Positions 59,305 to 64,000 of a stretch of DNA of 64,000 nucleotides are shown here, in pieces. The translations under genes and the position numbers were made by a program. Within the stretch, counting starts at the first letter, position 1. Every line of letters begins with the position of its first letter. The DNA lies in NCBI GenBank assembly GCA_030427865.1, contig JAUICK010000003.1, positions 124,001 to 188,000 on the forward strand, in the 5' to 3' direction. The DNA comes from Bacteroidia bacterium (GTDB taxonomy: Bacteria; Bacteroidota; Bacteroidia; Flavobacteriales; Flavobacteriaceae). A model generated the notes under the pieces. It saw only the letters and a list, made by a program, of their open reading frames with translations, was not told where the DNA came from and searched no databases.

Positions 59305-60543
59305 ATGATTTTTTTAAAACTTCGTAAAAGTACCTATTTATTTTTGTTTCTGCTGATGAATTTTCAGTTGATTTCATGTGCTCAAAATAGAAAAGAGAAA
59401 AAAGAAAAGAGAGAAGAAAAAATAGAAAATGTTATAATAACTGGTGCTGAAAGCACTGATTTATATCTAAATTTATTAAAAGGAAAAAATGTAGCTATTG
59501 TTGCGAATCAAACCTCTGTGATTGAGAAAAAAGAAAAGAGAAAAAAGAAAAGAGAATTTGTACATATAGTAGATTCACTTTTATCATTAAAAATTAATAT
59601 AAAAAAAGTATTTGCTCCAGAACATGGATTTAGGGGGAAAGAAGATGCAGCTGCGTATGTGGCTGATGATATTGATGCAAAAACAGGATTACCTATTTTA
59701 TCATTGCATGGAAAAAGTAAAAAGCCCTCGGCAAAACAATTAGAAAATATAAATGTGGTAATTTTTGATATACAAGATGTAGGAGTTCGTTTTTACACGT
59801 ACATTTCTACCTTACATTTTGTAATGGAAGCTTGTGCCGAAAATGGAGTTTCTCTCATTGTTTTAGACAGACCTAACCCAAATGGGCATTATATTGATGG
59901 TCCTGTTTTAGAACCAAAACATACGAGTTTTGTTGGTAAACATTCAGTACCTGTGGTTTACGGAATGACAATTGGCGAATACGCACAAATGATTAATGGA
60001 GAAAAATGGTTAAAAAATGGAATGCAATGTGATTTAAAAGTGATTCCTTTAAAAAATTATACACACAATTCTAAATATGCTTTACCAATTAAACCCTCAC
60101 CCAATTTACCAAATGATAAAAGTATCAACTTATATCCGAGTTTAGGTTTTTTTGAAGGTACAACTATTAATGCAGGAAGAGGAACAGAATTTCAGTTTCA
60201 AAGATATGGCGCTCCGTTTTTTAAGAAAACTAATTTTTCTTACACTCCAAAAGCTAATGAAGGCGCTAAATATCCAAAGCATAAAAACAAATTATGTTAT
60301 GGTGTAGATTTAAGAAAAACCAAATCTTTAGATAAAATTGATTTATCTTTTTTAATCGATGCTTACCAAAAAACTCCAAAAACCAAAAAATTCTTTGGAA
60401 GTACATTTACCATTCATGCAGGAACTGAAAAATTGCAACAACAATTAGAGCAAGGTTTTTCTGAGGAAGAAATTAGAGCAAGTTGGGTTGATGGTTTGGA
60501 GGAGTTTAAAGTTGTTCGTGAAAAATATTTGATTTATGAATGA
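59305..60543 (+). CDS. namZ: DUF1343 / NamZ-like exo-beta-N-acetylmuramidase, lipoprotein-like
   Basis: A 412-residue protein with a hydrophobic start ending NFQLISCAQ (possible lipobox). The DUF1343 pattern follows: GKNVAIVANQTSVI, FAPEHGFRG, LPILSLHGKSKKPS, DIQDVGVRFYTYISTLHFVM, LDRPNPNG, SLGFFEGTTINAGRGTEFQF. NamZ cleaves MurNAc from peptidoglycan fragments for recycling. Two Lys-Glu-Arg-rich inserts (about residues 30-41 and 73-85) coded by purine tracts interrupt regions that are usually shorter. The start lies only 4 bases from the divergent FtsX-like start. Confidence 0.88.
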   Translation: MIFLKLRKSTYLFLFLLMNFQLISCAQNRKEKKEKREEKIENVIITGAESTDLYLNLLKGKNVAIVANQTSVIEKKEKRKKKREFVHIVDSLLSLKINIKKVFAPEHGFRGKEDAAAYVADDIDAKTGLPILSLHGKSKKPSAKQLENINVVIFDIQDVGVRFYTYISTLHFVMEACAENGVSLIVLDRPNPNGHYIDGPVLEPKHTSFVGKHSVPVVYGMTIGEYAQMINGEKWLKNGMQCDLKVIPLKNYTHNSKYALPIKPSPNLPNDKSINLYPSLGFFEGTTINAGRGTEFQFQRYGAPFFKKTNFSYTPKANEGAKYPKHKNKLCYGVDLRKTKSLDKIDLSFLIDAYQKTPKTKKFFGSTFTIHAGTEKLQQQLEQGFSEEEIRASWVDGLEEFKVVREKYLIYE

Positions 60544-60608
60544 AGAAGATTATTTTGTAATTAAAGAAATAATCAAAAACTCATTTAAAGTATATGATTC
60601 AATAAACA

Positions 60609-61445
60609 CTAAACTTCCTCAACACCAGTAGGTTTTCGATAACCTTGAAAAGGCTGTTTCAACAATTCTTTTAAAGAAGAATTTTTTACTTCATCTGGGA
60701 AAGTATCAACTCCATAGACAATCTTTTCACGGTCAAGTTCTAGATAAGTTCCAAAAATTCTATCCCAAATCGAAAAGATATTCCCATAATTAGAATCTGT
60801 ATATGGCAGCATATTATGATGGTGTACTTTGTGCATATCTGGAGACACGATAAAGTAGCTTAAAAATTTATCTACTTTTGGTGATATTTTTAAATTGGCG
60901 TGTGTAAATTGAGTGAAAATCAAAGACATAGATTGATACAACATTACAATGGCAATAGGCGTACCTACAACAAAAACACCTAATAATGTAAACGCAAAAC
61001 GAATGACACTTTCTATGGGATGATGTCTGTTTGCAGTAGTTGTATCTACTTTATGGTCAGAATGATGTACCAAATGCACCATCCAAAGAGGTTTTACTTT
61101 ATGCTCTGTATAATGTGCTAAATACGCACCAAAAAAATCTAAAAACAAAACACCTAAAACCACATACAACCACAATGGCATTTCTGGTAGCCAATTAATC
61201 AACCCAAAATTATTGGCTTGTACCCAATCTGCAGTTTTTAACAATAAAAAAGCCAAAGTAAAATTAATAATTATGGTAGTTGCTGTAAAAAACAAGTTGG
61301 GTAATGCATGTTTCCATTTTTTATAATTGAACTGAAACAACGGAAAAGCACCTTCTAATATCCAAAAAAATGTAATTCCACTAACTAAAATAATGCTTCT
61401 GTGTAAAGAAGGTATGGTTTCAAAATAATGATATATAGTTTCCAA
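60609..61445 (-). CDS. Sterol desaturase / fatty acid hydroxylase family protein
   Basis: A 278-residue membrane di-iron enzyme with the histidine boxes HYTEH, HLVHHSDH, HHPIE and HKVHHHNMLP, and four or more membrane helices (for example PLWLYVVLGVLFLDFFGAYL). The family hydroxylates or desaturates lipids using O2. The lipid substrate is unknown. It overlaps nothing; the gap to the NamZ-like gene is 65 bases. Confidence 0.9.
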   Translation of the reverse strand: METIYHYFETIPSLHRSIILVSGITFFWILEGAFPLFQFNYKKWKHALPNLFFTATTIIINFTLAFLLLKTADWVQANNFGLINWLPEMPLWLYVVLGVLFLDFFGAYLAHYTEHKVKPLWMVHLVHHSDHKVDTTTANRHHPIESVIRFAFTLLGVFVVGTPIAIVMLYQSMSLIFTQFTHANLKISPKVDKFLSYFIVSPDMHKVHHHNMLPYTDSNYGNIFSIWDRIFGTYLELDREKIVYGVDTFPDEVKNSSLKELLKQPFQGYRKPTGVEEV

Positions 61446-61530
61446 AGTGATTTTATTTTTTACTAAAATAGTGAAAATTAAGCAATCTAAAATGGAGTTT
61501 TGTTTTAACGAAAAACAGTTTAAAAATGCT

Positions 61531-61538
61531 TAATTTTG
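61531..61538 (+). promoter_or_regulatory. -7 box TAATTTTG upstream of pyrD
   Basis: An exact TAnnTTTG 41 bases before the pyrD ATG, without a TTG at the ideal distance. Confidence 0.4.
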
Positions 61539-61579
61539 TAACTGTAAAGTAAATCACTTTTTACCAATTCAAGAAAAGC

Positions 61580-62614
61580 ATGTACAAAACTATTGTAAGA
61601 CCTATATTTTTCTTATTCGATCCTGAAAAAATTCATCATTTTACTTTTTCTTTAATTAAGTTACTTTCTAAAATTCCTTTTATCTCCTTAATTTTTAGAA
61701 ACTTATACATGGTAAAAGACAAACGATTAGAAAGAAAACTCTTCGGAATTACCTTTAAAAATCCTGTAGGTTTAGCAGCGGGTTTTGATAAGAATGCAGT
61801 TTTGTATAATGAATTGGCAGATTTTGGATTCGGTTTTATAGAAATAGGTACTGTTACTCCAAAAGGTCAACTGGGTAATCCTAAAAAAAGATTATTTCGT
61901 TTAAAAAATGATCAAGGAATTATTAATAGAATGGGATTTAATAATGAAGGGATTGCACCAGCTATTGCTCAATTAAAAAAGAATAAAGGCAAAGTAATTA
62001 TTGGGGGTAATATTGGTAAAAATACGGCAACAAAACCACAAAATTATACTAAAGATTATTGCGAAGTGTTTACTGCATTACATCCTTATGTAGATTATTT
62101 TGTGCTAAATGTTAGTTGCCCAAATGTAGGTAGTCATGCAAAGTTGAATGACAAAACGTATTTGATTGAATTAATTTCTGCTTGCCAAGGTTTAAATGCT
62201 AAAGAAGCAATACAAAAGCCAATATTGTTAAAAATTGCTCCAGATTTAAACGATAATCAATTGGATGAAATTATTGAGTTAGTCAAAGAAACCAATATAG
62301 CTGGTGTAATTGCTTCTAATACATCAATCCATAGAGAAGGTTTAAAAGTATCTAAAGAACGTTTGGACGCAATTGGAAATGGAGGTTTAAGCGGACAACC
62401 TATTAAACATCGAAGTACAAAAGTGATTCAATATTTGGCGGATAACTCTAACAAAGCTTTTCCTATTATTGGAGTAGGAGGTATTCATTCTGCAAAAGAC
62501 GCCTTAGAAAAAATAAATGCTGGCGCAGATTTGGTTCAAGTTTACACTGGTTTTATTTATGAAGGACCAAGTTTGATAAAAAAAATTAACAAAACAATTT
62601 TAAAACAAACTTAA
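61580..62614 (+). CDS. pyrD: Dihydroorotate dehydrogenase, class 2-like (quinone)
   Basis: A 344-residue flavoenzyme of pyrimidine synthesis. The N-terminal 45 residues ([20 protein letters not shown]) form the amphipathic membrane and quinone tunnel helices of class 2. The FMN barrel shows [23 protein letters not shown] and [16 protein letters not shown]. At the catalytic base position the sequence is NVSCPN with Cys180, while class 2 enzymes of E. coli and human have Ser (NVSSPN), and Cys is typical of class 1. It precedes a LysE gene by 13 bases. Confidence 0.94.
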   Translation: MYKTIVRPIFFLFDPEKIHHFTFSLIKLLSKIPFISLIFRNLYMVKDKRLERKLFGITFKNPVGLAAGFDKNAVLYNELADFGFGFIEIGTVTPKGQLGNPKKRLFRLKNDQGIINRMGFNNEGIAPAIAQLKKNKGKVIIGGNIGKNTATKPQNYTKDYCEVFTALHPYVDYFVLNVSCPNVGSHAKLNDKTYLIELISACQGLNAKEAIQKPILLKIAPDLNDNQLDEIIELVKETNIAGVIASNTSIHREGLKVSKERLDAIGNGGLSGQPIKHRSTKVIQYLADNSNKAFPIIGVGGIHSAKDALEKINAGADLVQVYTGFIYEGPSLIKKINKTILKQT

Positions 62615-62627
62615 TTTCTATTTTAAG

Positions 62628-63242
62628 ATGATAGAAAGTCTAATTTCATTTGTTTTAGCAACATCTATTTTAACTGTTTCTCCTGGACCAGATAATATTT
62701 TTGTATTAACACAAAGTATTGTAAACGGAAAAAAATATGGTTTAGCAACGGTTTTTGGATTAATGTCTGGCTGTATTATTCATACAACTTTGGTAGCTTT
62801 TGGGGTTTCTGCAATTCTTAAAGAAAATGAAAACCTTTTTTTTGCAATTAAATTATTAGGTGCTTTGTATCTTTTATTTTTAGCCTATAAAGTGTATCAG
62901 AGTGATGCTACAATTAGTTTATCAAATGAAAAAGTAGATAAGAAATCGACAATGCAATTGTTTCAGAAAGGATTTTTAATGAATGTTTTAAATCCTAAAG
63001 TTACTATTTTCTTTTTGGCATTTTTTCCACAGTTTTTATTTTCTAAAACAATATCTACAGTACTACAATTTTATATTTTAGGAGGGCTTTTTATTTTGGT
63101 TTCTTTTTTAGTTTTTGGAAGTATAGCTCTATTAGCTGGTAGTATTTCTAATTATCTTAAGCAACATCAAAAAACTGGAATTTATTTAAAATGGGGTCAA
63201 ATTATTGTCTTTGTTTTTATAGCAATAATGATATTGGTTTGA
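62628..63242 (+). CDS. LysE/RhtB family amino acid exporter
   Basis: A 204-residue inner-membrane protein with six helices: SFVLATSILTVSPGPDNIFV with the family motif SPGPDN, then SIVNGKKYGLATVFGLMSGC, LGALYLLFLAYKVY, and FLMNVLNPKVTIFFLAFFPQ. It exports amino acids or related small molecules. Substrate unknown. It is probably co-transcribed with pyrD and is followed by a terminator. Confidence 0.92.
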   Translation: MIESLISFVLATSILTVSPGPDNIFVLTQSIVNGKKYGLATVFGLMSGCIIHTTLVAFGVSAILKENENLFFAIKLLGALYLLFLAYKVYQSDATISLSNEKVDKKSTMQLFQKGFLMNVLNPKVTIFFLAFFPQFLFSKTISTVLQFYILGGLFILVSFLVFGSIALLAGSISNYLKQHQKTGIYLKWGQIIVFVFIAIMILV

Positions 63243-63267
63243 TGCTAAAACATCTGAAATAAAAAAA

Positions 63268-63309
63268 CTCTAAACCTATAACTATAAACATAGATTTAGA
63301 GCTTTTTTT
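63268..63309 (+). terminator. Intrinsic terminator after the LysE gene
   Basis: CTCTAAACCTAT (63268-63279) pairs with ATAGATTTAGAG (63290-63301) with one mismatch and runs into T7. It is also 15 bases from the end of the caspase-like gene, but lacks a T-run on the minus strand of equal length. Confidence 0.75.
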
Positions 63310-63324
63310 GTATTGCTTGTAACT

Positions 63325-64000
63325 TTATTGTTTTCTTATAAAAATAAAATCGCCACCTTCGTCTCCAGTTCTACTTATTGGTGCATATTGTGGTTTATTT
63401 TTACCTGAAGTGTTATTAATTACTGGATCTTCTATCATATTAAATAGCTGTCCGGCAGATAAATAAGGACTTGTATTGTTGGTTAACCTTTTTAATAAAT
63501 ACTTCATAAATACACTTTTATTTGGTACAGTTGTAAGTGTACCACTGGTAATGGCTCTTCTACTTGGTAAAGCGTATTTTGCTTTTACTGCATTAGATGC
63601 TTTACTAAAGGATCTTGTTTTGGTTAAAATACTACCACTAAAACAAGCATCAGCAATTAGTAAAGTGTGTTTAGAATTTATCGATTTTATATAAGAAACA
63701 ATGCTAGTGTTTAAGATTACATTTCCTTCAAATTCCATTTCAGCATCAGATGGCATCCAGTATCCTTTTTCGCTTGCTTCATCATAGTTACCATGCCCTG
63801 CATAAAAGATAACCAAATTGTCGTTTTTGCCTACATTTTTTCTTAAGTTGTAAAATTCTTTTATAATTTGATTTTCTGTAGGATTTTTTAAGACAGTAAC
63901 ATTTTGACGATTAAAATTATATTTGTTAATGAGAACATTCGCTAAAGCATCAGCATCTTTAGTAGGTTCGCCATTTAAGTCTACAATACTCTCATCTTTA
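63325..64000 (-). CDS. Caspase-family (C14) peptidase, 5' end outside window
   Basis: The reading frame enters from the right edge and ends at 63325; 225 codons are visible. It holds the p20 core of a caspase-like peptidase: DADALANVLINKYNFNRQNV, then the catalytic His in LVIFYAGHGNY and the catalytic Cys in LIADACFSGS. The C-terminal end FIFIRKQ follows GDEGGDFIF. Both catalytic residues are intact. The frame does not start at 63816: the methionine there would replace the TTG codon of LVIFYAGHG, and coding sequence continues upstream. Fused N-terminal domains, if any, are not visible. Confidence 0.88.
   Translation of the reverse strand, partial: KDESIVDLNGEPTKDADALANVLINKYNFNRQNVTVLKNPTENQIIKEFYNLRKNVGKNDNLVIFYAGHGNYDEASEKGYWMPSDAEMEFEGNVILNTSIVSYIKSINSKHTLLIADACFSGSILTKTRSFSKASNAVKAKYALPSRRAITSGTLTTVPNKSVFMKYLLKRLTNNTSPYLSAGQLFNMIEDPVINNTSGKNKPQYAPISRTGDEGGDFIFIRKQ

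Noticed and set aside
60536..60631. A 31-codon ORF (ATG at 60536) overlapping the end of the NamZ-like gene
   Set aside because: It runs into the end of the convergent hydroxylase gene, matches nothing I know, and is short enough to be chance.
63325..63816. Caspase-like protein as a complete 163-residue gene starting at 63816
   Set aside because: The codon at 63816 is a TTG inside the conserved LVIFYAGHG strand, and the frame continues with coding character to the window end.

Overview
The window is about 64 kb of AT-rich DNA from the chromosome of a flavobacterium (Bacteroidota, Flavobacteriaceae; a marine genus such as Polaribacter or Tenacibaculum would fit, but the sequence alone does not decide). 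The evidence is the Bacteroidota promoter form (TTG, about 20 bases, TAnnTTTG) at several genes, frequent TTG starts, type IX secretion genes and cargo (PorD, a C-terminal sorting domain), the rpmB-rpmG-DUF4295-ftsY block, DUF5606, DUF4199 and BshC. No tRNA, rRNA, CRISPR array, insertion sequence or prophage was seen. The only RNA gene of a known class is the small SRP RNA (ffs). Most of the window is housekeeping.

Layout. 0-9.9 kb: end of an omega-like RNA polymerase subunit gene, coaBC, porD, then an accessory insert before recN and fabI. The insert is an XRE regulator, a divergent control region, four tandem copies of an outer-membrane barrel gene and a type IX-secreted protein. 10-16.8 kb: glycosyltransferases (GT2, WaaE-like GT2, GT25, GT11) around mazG, DUF5606, def, ruvX and dapD. 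16.9-25.5 kb: cca, an MsbA-like ABC exporter, phosphohexomutase, a DPM-type GT2, DUF4199, ffs, a short-chain dehydrogenase and a transaldolase-like gene. 25.6-30.5 kb: menD, an S1 protein, a porin-like protein, an esterase-like protein and menB. 30.5-36.4 kb: purU, a FAH-family gene, three tandem small membrane proteins, cinA, rpmB-rpmG-DUF4295 and ftsY. 36.4-49.7 kb: secreted or lipidated proteins and peptidases (M48, amidase, Fn3 lipoprotein, M14), rimO, bshC, rlmF, a BON-LysM protein. 49.8-64 kb: lpdA, argS, a YkgJ protein, a predicted sigma-54 small RNA, a cystathionine beta-synthase-like enzyme, an SbtA bicarbonate transporter operon with a divergent LysR, an FtsX-like permease, a NamZ-like muramidase, a hydroxylase, pyrD, a LysE exporter and a caspase-like peptidase cut by the window end.

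Best leads. (1) At 2.38-7.19 kb an XRE gene carries an (AAT)9 tract in its leader. Two ACGG-N4-CCGT sites, 22 bp apart, lie between two divergent full promoters. The outward promoter drives the four-copy barrel array, whose spacers hold a hairpin with compensatory base changes. (2) At 53.8-53.92 kb an exact sigma-54 promoter precedes about 90 nt of non-coding DNA that folds at both ends and stops at an intrinsic terminator. (3) A 17-codon leader ORF with a Cys-Cys pair ends two bases before bshC, the cysteine-adding enzyme of bacillithiol synthesis. (4) A dispersed element of about 70-100 bp sits just downstream of a promoter -10-type box at three of its four copies.
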